64,000 nucleotides of DNA from Hyphomicrobiales bacterium (lineage in GTDB: Bacteria > Pseudomonadota > Alphaproteobacteria > Rhizobiales > Beijerinckiaceae): positions 124,001 to 188,000 of the forward strand of contig JADJVD010000007.1 of NCBI GenBank assembly GCA_016716745.1. The letters are read 5' to 3'. Made by a program: the position numbers and the translations under genes. The notes under the pieces are model-generated. The model ran no database searches. It was not told where the DNA came from and saw only the letters and a list, made by a program, of their open reading frames with translations. Shown one piece after another: positions 50,212 through 59,773 of the stretch (positions are counted from its first letter, which is position 1; each line of letters opens with the position of its first letter).

Positions 50212-52242
50212 TCAGTCCAGACCGTCCGTTCCCTGTTCGCGCTCGCGCAGATAGTCCTCGGTCGTGCGCGGGCGCGGGCGGGGCGTGGCGGCGTGCGGGT
50301 CCATCCCGTCCTCGACGACGGCCGTCACGCGGCAATCCTCGCACATGCGCACGAGATCGAGGCGCTTGGCGTTGTCGCCGGCATACATCCAGTGCCCGGC
50401 GAGTTTGGCCGCCACCCGCTCGACCGAGCTGCGCGCGCCGAACGGCTTGCCGCACACGATGCAGGGGTAGGGCTCCTCCTCCTTGACGACGACGCGCCCG
50501 GCCGAGCGCGCGGCGAAATCGGCGCGCGGGCTGAGCGCGATCACCTTTTCGGGGCAGGTCGCCGCGCACAGGCCGCACTGGACGCACAGCCCCTCGTCGA
50601 AGGTGAGGGTCGGCCGGTCCGCCCGGTCGCCCAGCGCGCCGACGGGGCAGGCCGGCACGCAGGACAGGCACAGCGTGCAGCCTGCCGCGTCGATCGACAG
50701 CCCGCCGAGCGGCGCGCCCTCCGGCAGCTCGATCCGGTCGACCGGCGCCGGGGCGGCGGCGTGAAGCTCGCGTAGCGTCACGTCGAGCAGATCGCGCTTG
50801 CGTCCCGCCGGCATGAACGAGGCCGGGCGCGCCGCCGCGGCGCCGGGCGGAAACTCGTCGAGCGCCGCGCGCAAGCCCTCCGGATCGTCCGTCGCGATCA
50901 CGCGCACGACGTCGCGCCCGTAGCCGAGGCCGCCGGCCAGCGCGCCGGTCAGCTCGACGACCTTGTTCAGCCCGGCCGGATCGTGCTTCGGCCGCGCCCG
51001 CGTCAGGAAGGCGACGCCGGTCGCGCCCCAGGCGAAGGCGGCGAGCGCCGTCTCGGGGCCTATCTGCGTCGTCTCGTTGACCTCGACGGGGATGGCGTAG
51101 GCGGGCAGGCCGCGCCCGAACCGGCCGAGCGTGTCGATCAGCGCCGCGCCGTGGTCGCCGTCGTGAAAGAGGATCAGCGCGTCGGCGCCGCCGGCCAGCG
51201 CGTAGCTCAGGATCGCCCGACGCAGCCGGCGCATCAGCGCCTCCGCGCTCGGCAGCTCGTAGCCGGCCGCGCCCGTGGGGCAGGCCGCGGCGCACTGGCC
51301 GCAGCCGGCGCAGATCGCCGGATCGATGGCGACATGATCGCCCGCCGGCGCGATGGCCCCTGTCGGGCACAGATCGAGACAGCGCCGGCAGCCGACCTTG
51401 CCGGAGCGGGAATGGGCGCACAGGTCTGCCCGGAAATCGACCGCGCGCGGCTTGTCGAACGTGCCGATCAGCGCGGCGGCGCGGCGCACCGCGCGCTCCA
51501 CCATCAGCGGCGCCGAGGCGTCGGCGCGGATATAGCCCTCGCGCAGATCGCGGCCGGGGAAGAAGGACGGTCCGCCGGTCAGATCGACGAAGATGTCGCA
51601 ACGCGAGACCAGACCGTCGCGCGAGTCGCCCCAGACGAGCGCCGTGCGCGAGGACGGGGCGGGGCGGGCGAAGGCGTCGAGCGTCAGCTCGAATCCGCCG
51701 AGCGCGCCGGTCGCCGTCCGCACGCGCCCGCGCACGACCGGAAATTCGGTGACGCGCGGCGGCGCGATCGGCGCCTGGCCGGTGACGACGACGGTCACGT
51801 CGAGCGAGTCGGCGAGCTTGCGGCCGACCTCGACCGCATTGTCGTCGAACCCGTAGACGAGGAGGACGCCCTCGCTCTCATGCGTGTGGAAGCGCGGGGC
51901 GTTGAGCGGCTCGGCGGCGGCGGCGAGCAGCGCCGCCATTTTCGGCGCGGCGTCGGCGGCTTGATCCGACCAGCCCGCCGCCTCGCGGATGTTGCCGAAG
52001 GAGAGGCGCCCCTTGTATCCCTCCGTCTCCGCCGTCTCGGCGAACAGCGGCGCCTCCTGCGTGCAGCCGATCGTGAGATCGTCGGTCTCGGGCAGCAGGG
52101 CCTTGAACAGGTCGATCTGGCGCCGGCACAGATGGTCGGCCGTGCGCAACGCCGCCTCGCCGCAGCCGCGGGCGATGGTCTCGCGGTCGAGCGGCATCGT
52201 GCCCTCGCAGGAGCAGGCGACGACGATCCTTGTCTGCGACAT
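50212..52242 (-). CDS. 4Fe-4S ferredoxin-type protein of the formate dehydrogenase locus
   Basis: 676 residues. At least four 4Fe-4S motifs: CRRCLDLCPTGAI, CAGCGQCAAACPTGA, CTLCLSCVPACPVGA and CVQCGLCAATCPEKV, plus further cysteine pairs (CIVCGKPF, CEDC) near the C-terminus and an N-terminal cysteine region (VACSCEGTM). In Hyphomicrobiales this gene is found beside the accessory genes of this formate dehydrogenase; electron delivery or cofactor assembly is a likely role, not shown. It is divergent from the following accessory operon; the 88-base gap must hold both promoters. Confidence 0.85.
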   Translation of the reverse strand: MSQTRIVVACSCEGTMPLDRETIARGCGEAALRTADHLCRRQIDLFKALLPETDDLTIGCTQEAPLFAETAETEGYKGRLSFGNIREAAGWSDQAADAAPKMAALLAAAAEPLNAPRFHTHESEGVLLVYGFDDNAVEVGRKLADSLDVTVVVTGQAPIAPPRVTEFPVVRGRVRTATGALGGFELTLDAFARPAPSSRTALVWGDSRDGLVSRCDIFVDLTGGPSFFPGRDLREGYIRADASAPLMVERAVRRAAALIGTFDKPRAVDFRADLCAHSRSGKVGCRRCLDLCPTGAIAPAGDHVAIDPAICAGCGQCAAACPTGAAGYELPSAEALMRRLRRAILSYALAGGADALILFHDGDHGAALIDTLGRFGRGLPAYAIPVEVNETTQIGPETALAAFAWGATGVAFLTRARPKHDPAGLNKVVELTGALAGGLGYGRDVVRVIATDDPEGLRAALDEFPPGAAAARPASFMPAGRKRDLLDVTLRELHAAAPAPVDRIELPEGAPLGGLSIDAAGCTLCLSCVPACPVGALGDRADRPTLTFDEGLCVQCGLCAATCPEKVIALSPRADFAARSAGRVVVKEEEPYPCIVCGKPFGARSSVERVAAKLAGHWMYAGDNAKRLDLVRMCEDCRVTAVVEDGMDPHAATPRPRPRTTEDYLREREQGTDGLD

Positions 52243-52330
52243 GCGCTTCCTCTTTCGCGCGGCCTCGCCCTGAGCGCCCCGCCGGTCTATCTAGGGCGGG
52301 CATATAAGCATGATCGGGAGGCGGGTCGAC

Positions 52331-53056
52331 ATGAAGGGCGGGACGGCCCTCGGGACGGCGGGGCGGATTTCGCCGCCGCCGCCGTTCGAGCTGGTGACGC
52401 TGCGCGAGCGCGGCGACGCCTTCGCGCACGCCTGCGCCGTCGCCGCCGAGAAAGGCGCCGCGACGCTGGTGATGACGCGCCGGTTCGACACGGTGGAGTT
52501 CGCTGTGGTGCTGGAGCCCGCCGAGCCGCTGGCCGAGGCGCGCCGCGCCTTCATCCTCTGCATGGGCGCGCTGGCGGCGGCGCTCGCGCTTCATGCGCCG
52601 CCTGATCGTCCGCTCGCAATCCGTTGGCCCGATTCGATTTTACTCGACGGCTTCGTGGTCGGCGGCGGCCGCCTCGCCGGCCCAGCCGGGACGCGCGAGA
52701 GCGACTCGCCGGCCTGGCTGGTGTTCGGCGCCGAGATCAATGGCGAGCAGGTCGGCGATCCCGACGGCGTGCCGACGGCGACCTCGCTGGTCGAGGCAGG
52801 GCTGGAGGCGGTGGACGCCGACGCGCTGGTCGCCGACTTCGCCGCCGCCCTGCTGCGCGCGCAGGACCGCCTGACCCATGACGGGTTCGCCGCCGCCGCC
52901 GAGCCCTTCCTGTCCCGGATCGCGACGCAGAAGGCCGGGCAGGCGCGCCGCCTCGCCGCCAATGGCGACCTGCTGCTCGGCCCCGCCGGCGAGCGCCTCG
53001 CCCTCGCCTCCGCGCTGGCCGCCGCGCCGGGCTGGTTCGCGGAGATGCCGCGATGA
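52331..53056 (+). CDS. Biotin/lipoate-protein-ligase-like protein (formate dehydrogenase accessory)
   Basis: 241 residues. AACTLVMTRR-like opening (KGAATLVMTRRFDTVEFAVVLEP), RPLAIRWPDSILLDGFVVGGGRLA and the C-terminal LAANGDLLLGP fit a BPL/LplA-fold family placed in these loci. The catalytic lysine region is not clear, so ligase activity is uncertain. The ATG at 52331 is preferred because GGGAGG lies 9 bases upstream; 52310 is an alternative. First gene of a tightly overlapping accessory operon. Confidence 0.75.
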   Translation: MKGGTALGTAGRISPPPPFELVTLRERGDAFAHACAVAAEKGAATLVMTRRFDTVEFAVVLEPAEPLAEARRAFILCMGALAAALALHAPPDRPLAIRWPDSILLDGFVVGGGRLAGPAGTRESDSPAWLVFGAEINGEQVGDPDGVPTATSLVEAGLEAVDADALVADFAAALLRAQDRLTHDGFAAAAEPFLSRIATQKAGQARRLAANGDLLLGPAGERLALASALAAAPGWFAEMPR

Positions 53057-53598
53057 GGCTTCTGCGCACGCTGCGCCTCGACGCCTCGGACGCCTTCGTC
53101 TTCGACCGCGCGGCCGAGCCCGGCCAGTGGGCGGTCTCCGGCGCCTTCATGTTCGATCCCGCCGGGATCGACGCCCTGCCGACGAAGGCGCGCGTCGCCT
53201 TCCGAAGCGGCTTTCTCGGGATCGCGGATTTCGGCTGGTCGACGCTGGCCGTCGTTGTCGCCGCGAGCGCGGCGGAGCGGGCGGAGGCGGTCGAGGCGCT
53301 GGCGCACGGCCTGACGGAGCGGCTCGGCGCGCCCTCGCTCGAGATCGCGCGGGCGGCGGCGGAGGAGGAAATCGCCTTCGCCGAAACGCTCGCCGATCAG
53401 CCGGAGGGGACGCTGGTGGCGGTCAAACGCAGCCTCGTCGACGGCGAGGCGCGCGAGCAGTTCCGCACCTTGGCGCGGCGGACGGACGTGACCGACACAT
53501 CGCATCCGGCGGCGCGCGTCTTCCAGATCGTCGAAAGCGTCGACGGTCCGGCCGATGAGGTCGATCTCGCCGCGCTCGCCGGAGGCAAGGCGCCATGA
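53053..53598 (+). CDS. DUF6505-type formate dehydrogenase accessory protein
   Basis: 181 residues starting MRLLRTLRLDASDAFVFDRAAEPGQWAVSGAFMF. The family name is from memory of this conserved locus; no function is assigned. Overlaps its neighbours by 4 bases on both sides, showing operon membership. Confidence 0.7.
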   Translation: MRLLRTLRLDASDAFVFDRAAEPGQWAVSGAFMFDPAGIDALPTKARVAFRSGFLGIADFGWSTLAVVVAASAAERAEAVEALAHGLTERLGAPSLEIARAAAEEEIAFAETLADQPEGTLVAVKRSLVDGEAREQFRTLARRTDVTDTSHPAARVFQIVESVDGPADEVDLAALAGGKAP

Positions 53599-54614
53599 CG
53601 CTCGCGGCCGGGACGATGCGCGAATTCTGGGTGTCGAGCGGCCATCAACTCGCGCGCCGCGCCGAGGGCGGCGGGCTCGCGGCCACCGACGAGTTGCTTC
53701 AGGCCTATCTCGCCCGGCCCGAACTCGCGCCGCCGCCCGAGGCCTGCGCCGCCGAGCGGGCGCTGCATGCCCGGCTGATGCAGGCGCCCCGCGCCGCCGT
53801 GACGCCGGACGAACTCGCCACTCTGGCGGACGAGGACGCGCGCGAGAACTGGGGCTTCCTGCTGCGCTTCCGCGACCTGCTGTTCGGCGCCCCGACCATC
53901 GAGGCCGCCTATCTGAAGCTGATGCGCGGGCCGGTCGATCTGCCGCCGATCTTCGTCGACCATCTGACCCACCTCATCCTGCGCAACGCGCTCGACGGGG
54001 CGGACGACCCCTTCGTCCTGCGCGCGGGGGAGCTGTTCTTCCGGCCGCAGCAGGCGAGTCTGGTCGAGGGCGCGCTGACGCTCGCCGATGTCGAGACGGT
54101 GGCGACGATGGGCCGCCCCGTCTCGCCCTTGCAGGCGATGCTGGCCGGCGCCGCCCCTTCGCTCGACGTGATGACTGCGGACAACGCCTGGACCTACTGG
54201 AGCCGGTCGGACGCCTTCTCGATGGCGCTGCCGCTCGGGGCAGAGCCGCGCGCCCGCGCCGGCCTCGCCGCCGCGCTGACGCGCTGGATCGCCCATCTCA
54301 CGGGGTTGCAGGCCCGCATCGAGCCGGTGGCGCGGTTCGACGCGCCGGACTGGCGGTGGTTCGTCGGCCTCGACGCCGAGGGCGCCAAGCTGGGCGACAG
54401 ACTCTGGCGCGGCGAGGCGCTGACGCAGGCCGAGTCCGGGCGCATCGTCTGCCTGTTGTCGGCGACGCTCGCGCCCGATCCGCGGCTCGACGCGGCGCGG
54501 GCGGGGCGGCCGTTTCCGATGATCCTCGGCATGTCGGCCGCCAACACCTTCCGCCTGAAGCCGCAGAACGCGATCTTCGGGCTTCCCTGGGCGAAAGGGT
54601 CGGTCCCGCAATGA
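53595..54614 (+). CDS. DUF6352-type formate dehydrogenase accessory protein
   Basis: 339 residues, cytosolic, with REFWVSSGHQLARRAEGGGLAATDELLQAYLARPEL at the N-terminus, a feature of this conserved gene in Hyphomicrobiales formate dehydrogenase loci. No catalytic motif is recognised. Coupled by 4-base overlaps to both neighbours. Confidence 0.72.
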   Translation: MTLAAGTMREFWVSSGHQLARRAEGGGLAATDELLQAYLARPELAPPPEACAAERALHARLMQAPRAAVTPDELATLADEDARENWGFLLRFRDLLFGAPTIEAAYLKLMRGPVDLPPIFVDHLTHLILRNALDGADDPFVLRAGELFFRPQQASLVEGALTLADVETVATMGRPVSPLQAMLAGAAPSLDVMTADNAWTYWSRSDAFSMALPLGAEPRARAGLAAALTRWIAHLTGLQARIEPVARFDAPDWRWFVGLDAEGAKLGDRLWRGEALTQAESGRIVCLLSATLAPDPRLDAARAGRPFPMILGMSAANTFRLKPQNAIFGLPWAKGSVPQ

Positions 54615-55117
54615 GCAGTCGATCGCGCATGGTCGGGGTGGTGGCGCTGCGCCGCAAGCTCGACAATCCGTGGGTGAGCGGAAGTCTGGCGCCGCACGCC
54701 GTGCTGTCGGACGCGCCGCCGGTCGCGCCGGGCGCCTCGCTTGGCGCCGCGCGCGGCGGCGAACTGGTCTATCTCGGGCCGGCCGAACTTGTGTTCTGGA
54801 CCGGCGAGACGGGCCACTACCGCGACAACCTCGTCGCCGATCCGCCGAAACTGTGGGTGTCGCTCAATCCGCGCGCCGACGGCTCGGGCGTCGGCGGTTA
54901 CGAGATCGGCGTCGTCACCGCCAATCCGTACGAGGGCGAGGCGCTGTCGGACGGATCGGGGCTGTCGCTTGAGGCGGTCGACATGCCTGCCGACATCGCC
55001 GCCGATCTGGCGCGTTTCGTCGAGACCCACCATGTCGAGCAGGTGTTCGTGAAGCGCAAGCGCGACGGCAAGGGCCGGCGCGGCGGGCGCGGGGACGGTC
55101 GCGATGGCCCGGGATGA
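54611..55117 (+). CDS. DUF3305 domain protein
   Basis: 168 residues. VGVVALRRKLDNPWVSGSLAPHAVL and GELVYLGPAELVFWTGETGHYRDNL are typical of DUF3305; the C-terminus is highly basic (KRKRDGKGRRGGRG). Overlaps the previous gene by 4 bases and the DUF3306 gene by 14 bases. Role in formate dehydrogenase biogenesis inferred from context. Confidence 0.8.
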   Translation: MSSRSRMVGVVALRRKLDNPWVSGSLAPHAVLSDAPPVAPGASLGAARGGELVYLGPAELVFWTGETGHYRDNLVADPPKLWVSLNPRADGSGVGGYEIGVVTANPYEGEALSDGSGLSLEAVDMPADIAADLARFVETHHVEQVFVKRKRDGKGRRGGRGDGRDGPG

Positions 55118-55679
55118 GCGCGGCGAAGCCGATGACGACGGGCGGTTCCTCGACCGCTGGGCCCGTCGCAAGGCCGCGTCCGACACGGCGCCGACGGAAG
55201 CGGACGCCGCGCCGGAGCCGGAGCCGATTCCGGTCGAGGAGATCGTCGCCCGCCTGCCGCCGCTCGACTCCGTCGTCCCCGGCGCCGATGTGAGCGCCTT
55301 CATGGCCGCCGGCGTACCGGCCGAGCTGCGGACGGCGGCGCTCGACCGCCTGTGGCGCATCGACCCCGCCATTCGCGACCGAATCGCCGACGCCATCGAC
55401 TATGCCGAGGACTACAACGCCCCGGACGCGATCCCCGGCTTCGGGCCGGCGACGCGCGAGGCCGTCGAGGCCGTCGCCCGCCGCCTCGCCGGGCTCGATC
55501 CGCCGGCGCAGGACACGCCGGCGGCGACGACCTTCCGGGAGGCCGGGACCGCCGCCGCGCCGCCCGCCGTCGCCGACCCTTTGCCGCCGGAGCCAGAGGC
55601 GGATCGGGGCGCCGAACCGACCGAACCGGCGCGGATCGCCCGTCGCCACGGCGGCGCGCTGCCGACCGACGCTGCGTAA
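55104..55679 (+). CDS. DUF3306 domain protein
   Basis: 191 residues. FLDRWARRKAASDT at the N-terminus, then DVSAFMAAGVPAELRTAALDRLWRIDP and AEDYN are the DUF3306 signature; the rest is Ala/Pro/Glu-rich and probably flexible. Companion of DUF3305. Confidence 0.8.
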   Translation: MARDERGEADDDGRFLDRWARRKAASDTAPTEADAAPEPEPIPVEEIVARLPPLDSVVPGADVSAFMAAGVPAELRTAALDRLWRIDPAIRDRIADAIDYAEDYNAPDAIPGFGPATREAVEAVARRLAGLDPPAQDTPAATTFREAGTAAAPPAVADPLPPEPEADRGAEPTEPARIARRHGGALPTDAA

Positions 55680-55692
55680 CAGCTTTGTGGGC

Positions 55693-55720
55693 TTGAGAAT
55701 TCATAGCCCCGCCCTATGAT
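55693..55720 (+). promoter_or_regulatory. Candidate promoter with overlapping palindromic operator before the HTH-TorD gene
   Basis: TTGAGA (55693-55698), 16-base spacer, TATGAT (55715-55720). A perfect palindrome TCATAG-N7-CTATGA (55701-55719) lies in the spacer and reaches into the -10 box, the position expected for a repressor site. The start codon is 59 bases downstream. Confidence 0.55.
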
Positions 55721-55778
55721 ATTGGCGTGACTCGTGCAGCGCGCGACCCCAACAGCGCGCATTCAATAGGGAAGACCT

Positions 55779-56555
55779 ATGAGGGAGGATGGGCTTGAGA
55801 AGGCCATCGCCGCGATTGGCGGCGTCTCGGCCCTTTCGCGCGCCCTTGGCGTGTCGCAGCCGACTGTCTCGAACTGGCGGCGCATTCCGTCCGAGCGCGT
55901 GCTTGCCGCCGAAGCCGCGACCGGCGTGCCGCGCGGCGATCTGCGTCCCGACCTGTATCCGTCCGCGCCGGCGACGGAAGCCGTCGACGAGATCGATCTG
56001 GCGCGCGCGGCCGAATACCGGCTGATCGCCGCGCTGTTCGCCCGCGCGCCCAAAGCCGATCTGCTCGAGCGCGTCGCCAGGGTGCGAGGGGACGCCAGCC
56101 CGCTCGGCATGGCCCATCTGGCGTTGGCGCAGGCGGCGGAGGCTGCCGATCCGGACCGGGTGGACCGCGAGTATTTCGACCTCTTCATCGGCGTCGGGCG
56201 TGGCGAGTTCCTGCCTTACGGCTCCTATTATCAGGCCGGTTTCCTGAACGACCGGCCGCTGGCGCGGCTGCGCGCCGACCTCGCGGCGTTGGGAATCGAG
56301 AAGGCCGATCCGATCGGCGATCCGGAAGATCACATCGCCGGCCTGTGCGAGGCGATGGCGGGGTTGGTCGATGGAACTTTCCCTGCGAAGACAGAGGATC
56401 AGCAGGCGATTTTCGAGCGACATCTGAAGCCGTGGGCGGGGCGGTTCTTCGCCGACGTCGCGGCCTCGGAGCGCGCCGATTTCTACCGCGCGGCGGCGCG
56501 CGTCGGCGGTCTCTTCATCGAGATCGAGACGCAGGCCTTCGCGCTCGAACACTGA
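55779..56555 (+). CDS. TorD-family chaperone fused to a YdaS-like helix-turn-helix domain
   Basis: 258 residues. Residues 1-65 (GLEKAIAAIGGVSALSRALG, then VSQPTVSNWRRIPSERVLAAEAATG) form a YdaS/Cro-like helix-turn-helix. Residues 70-258 are a TorD/DmsD-type all-helical chaperone with YFDLFIGVGRGEFLPYGSYYQAGF, DHIAGLCEAMA and FFADVAASERADFYRAAARV. Such chaperones hold the Tat-exported molybdoenzyme precursor until its cofactor is inserted. The gene starts a run with the Tat-signal peptide gene and the three structural subunits. The extra DNA-binding domain suggests that it also regulates this operon. Confidence 0.88.
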   Translation: MREDGLEKAIAAIGGVSALSRALGVSQPTVSNWRRIPSERVLAAEAATGVPRGDLRPDLYPSAPATEAVDEIDLARAAEYRLIAALFARAPKADLLERVARVRGDASPLGMAHLALAQAAEAADPDRVDREYFDLFIGVGRGEFLPYGSYYQAGFLNDRPLARLRADLAALGIEKADPIGDPEDHIAGLCEAMAGLVDGTFPAKTEDQQAIFERHLKPWAGRFFADVAASERADFYRAAARVGGLFIEIETQAFALEH

Positions 56556-56593
56556 CCATGCATCCCCGCCGCGGCGGGACAGAGGAGATGACG

Positions 56594-56803
56594 ATGGCGA
56601 GAGACGAATCCGCCCCGCGCGCCGACGGACCCCGCGTCAACCGCCGCAGCGCCCTGCGCGCCATCGGCGCGGCCGCCGCATCCGTCCCGCTGGCGGCGGG
56701 CGAGGCAGCCGCGCAGTCGGCCTCCGACACCCGCAAGACGAAGGCGCGCTTCAAGGCGGACGCCGCCGACGTGCAGACCTTCTATCGCGTCAACCGGTAC
56801 TGA
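56594..56803 (+). CDS. Formate dehydrogenase-locus Tat-signal small protein (FdhX type)
   Basis: 69 residues: twin-arginine sequence VNRRSALRAIGAAAASVPLA, then KARFKADAADVQTFYRVNRY, the end that defines this short 'formate dehydrogenase region TAT target' family. GAGGAG lies 6 bases before the ATG at 56594 (ATG at 56588 also possible). Lies 12 bases before the alpha-subunit gene. Thought to accompany subunit export; mechanism unknown. Confidence 0.85.
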   Translation: MARDESAPRADGPRVNRRSALRAIGAAAASVPLAAGEAAAQSASDTRKTKARFKADAADVQTFYRVNRY

Positions 56804-56815
56804 GAGGAGCGCCCC

Positions 56816-59762
56816 GTGCTCATCAAGCGCAAGAACGGCGAAGCGCGCCGCTCCAGCCTGGCGGGTCTGGCCGCCGAAGCCGCGGCCTCGACCGTCGACC
56901 GCCGCTCGTTTCTGAAGCGCTCCGGCCTCGTCGCCGGCTCGCTCGCCGCCGTCGGGTCGATCCAGCTCGGCGCCGTGCGTCGGGCGGAAGCCGGTCCGGT
57001 GAGCGTCGACAAGCCGCGCTCGCGCATCAAGAACATGTGCACGCACTGTTCGGTCGGCTGCTCCATCGTCGCCGAGGTGCAGGACGGCGTGTGGGTCGGC
57101 CAGGAGCCTGCCTACGACAGCCCGATCAACCGCGGCTCGCATTGCGCCAAGGGCGCCGCTAGCCGTGAGCTCGTGCATGGCGACCGGCGCCTGAAATACC
57201 CGATGAAGCTCGTCGACGGCCAGTGGACGCGCATTTCGTGGGACGTCGCGATCAACGAGATCGGCGACAAGATGCTGGCGATCCGCGAGAAGTCCGGCGC
57301 CGACTCCGTCTATCTGCTCGGCTCGGCGAAATTCTCGAACGAGGGCGCTTATCTGTTCCGCAAGTTCGGCGCCTTCTGGGGCACCAACTCGGTCGATCAT
57401 CAGGCCCGCATCTGCCACTCGACCACGGTCGCCGGCGTCGCCAACACCTGGGGCTACGGCGCGCAGACCAACTCCTACAACGACATCCGCAACGCCAAGA
57501 CCATCATCTTCATGGGGTCGAACGCAGCGGAGGCGCATCCCGTCTCGCTCCAGCACATCCTGACCGGCAAGGAAGTCAACCGCGCCAACGTGTTCGTGTT
57601 CGATCCGCGCTTCACCCGCACGGCGGCGCATGCGACCGAGTATGTCCGCTTCCGCGGCGGCACGGACATCGCCGTGATCTGGGGCATGATGTGGCACATC
57701 TTCCAGAACGGCTGGGAGGACAAGCAGTTCATCGAGCAGCGCGTCTACGGCATGGACAAGGTCCGCGCCGAGGTCGCCAAGTACGATCCCAAGACGGTCG
57801 AGGACATCACGGGCGTTCCCGGCGAGCAGATGAAGCGCGTCGCCGAGACCTTCTCGAAGCAGCGCCCGTCGACCTTCATCTGGTGCATGGGCGGCACGCA
57901 GCACACGGTCGGCACGGCGAATGTGCGCGCCTACTGCAACCTGCTGCTGGCCACCGGCAATGTCGGCGGCTTCGGCATGGGCGCCAACATCTTCCGCGGC
58001 CACACCAACGTGCAGGGCGCGACCGATCTCGGCCTCGATGTGACGAGCCTGCCGCTTTATTACGGCCTCGTCGAAGGCGCGTGGAAGCACTGGGCGCGCG
58101 TCTGGGAGGTCGAGTACGACTGGCTGCAGTCGCGCTTCGACGAGGTGCCGGCCAAGGCCGGCCGTCCCGCGCGCACGCGCAAGCAGAACATGGAGGCCTC
58201 GGGCATCCCCTCGACCCGCTGGTTCGACGCGACGCTCGCCAAGTCCGAGGACGTCGATCAGCGCGACTCGATCAAGGCGATGATCGTGTTCGGCCACGGC
58301 GGCAACACGATTCCGCGCATGCCGGACTCTGCGCGCGGCATCGAGGCGCTGGAGCTGCTCGTCGTCGCCGACCCGCATCCCACGACCTTCGCCGCGTTGT
58401 CGGGCCGCAAGAACGGCACCTATCTGTTGCCGATCGCCACGCAGCTCGAATGCTCGGGCTCGCGCACGGCCTCCAACCGCTCGCTCCAGTGGGGCGACAA
58501 GATCGTCGAGCCGATCTTCGAGTCGGCCAACGACTATTGGGCGATCTACAAGCTCTCGCAGAAGCTCGGTTTCGCCGACAAGATGTTCAAGAACATCGAG
58601 ATGACGAAAGGCAAGTTCGGCGACGAGCCGGAGCGCGGAGTCGCTGCTGCGCGAGATCAACCGCGGCGGCTTCTCGACCGGCTATTCCGGCCAGTCGCCG
58701 GAGCGCCTGAAGACGCATATGGCCAATCAGGGCGCGTTCGACATCGTGACGCTGCGCGCCGCCGACGGCCCGGCGAAGGGCGACTATTACGGTCTGCCGT
58801 GGCCGTGCTGGGGCACGCCCGAGATCAAGCATCCCGGCACGCACACGCTCTACAACACCAACCTGCACGTGAAGGACGGCGGCGGCACGTTCCGCGCGCG
58901 CTTCGGCGTCGACCGGGAAGGGGAGTCGCTGCTGGCCTACAATTCCTGGTCCAAGGGGTCGGAGATCACCTCGGGCTATCCGGAGTTCACCTACGGCGTG
59001 CTCAAGCAACTGGGATGGGACAAGGATCTGACCGGCAAGGAGCGCGCGACGATCGAGAAGATCGGCGGCGCCGCGCCCGACGGCGTCGGCTGGGCGGTGG
59101 ACCTGTCCGGCGGCATCATCCGCGTCTGCCTCGAGCACGGTGTGATGGCCTACGGCAACGCCAAGGCGCGCGCCATCGCCTGGAACCTGCCCGACCCGGT
59201 GCCGGTGCATCGCGAGCCGATCTACACGATCCGGCCCGACCTCGTGGCGAAGTATCCGACGCTGCCGGACGCGCGGCAGTTCCGCATGCTCAACGCCGGC
59301 CTGACGCACCAGAAGTCGGCCGTCGACCGCGGCCTCGCCAAGGACTTCCCCATCGTGCTGACCTCGGGCCGCCTCGTCGAATACGAGGGCGGCGGCGAGG
59401 AGACGCGCTCCAACCGCTGGCTCGCCGAGTTGCAGCAGGACATGTTCGTCGAAATCAATCCGGCGGATGCGGCTGCCCGCGGCGTGCAGGACGGCGGCTG
59501 GGTGTGGGTGCTCGGCCCGGAGGACGGCTCGAAGGCGCGCGTCAAGGCGCTCGTCACCGAGCGCGTCGGCAAGGGCGTCGCCTTCATGCCGTTCCACTTC
59601 GCCGGCTACTTCCAGGGCGTCGACCAGCGCGGAAACTATCCGAAGGGCGCCGACCCGATCGTGCTCGGCGAGTCGGTCAACACCGTCACGACCTACGGCT
59701 ACGACCCCGTCACCAACATGCATGAGGGCAAAGTGACCCTCTGCCAGATCCGCGCCGCCTGA
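56816..59762 (+). pseudogene. fdhA: Formate dehydrogenase alpha (molybdopterin) subunit, one apparent frameshift
   Basis: Starts GTG behind GAGAGGAG. Tat motif RRSFLKRSGLVAGS (residues 29-42), 4Fe-4S ligands Cys75, Cys78, Cys82 and Cys110 (MCTHCSVGCS; GSHC), and catalytic RICH with Cys200-His201, so this is a cysteine, not selenocysteine, enzyme. An extra G at 58637-58638 breaks the frame; removing it gives ESLLREINRGGFSTGYSGQSPERL and a continuous product of about 981 residues ending at 59762. Oxidises formate to CO2 in the periplasm as part of an FDH-N/O-type complex with the next two genes. Error is the likely cause of the lesion, since all parts are otherwise conserved. Confidence 0.93.
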
Positions 59763-59773
59763 GGGAGGGCAAC

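Noticed and set aside
57406..57420. Selenocysteine in formate dehydrogenase
   Set aside because: The catalytic codon is TGC and no TGA occurs in frame there.
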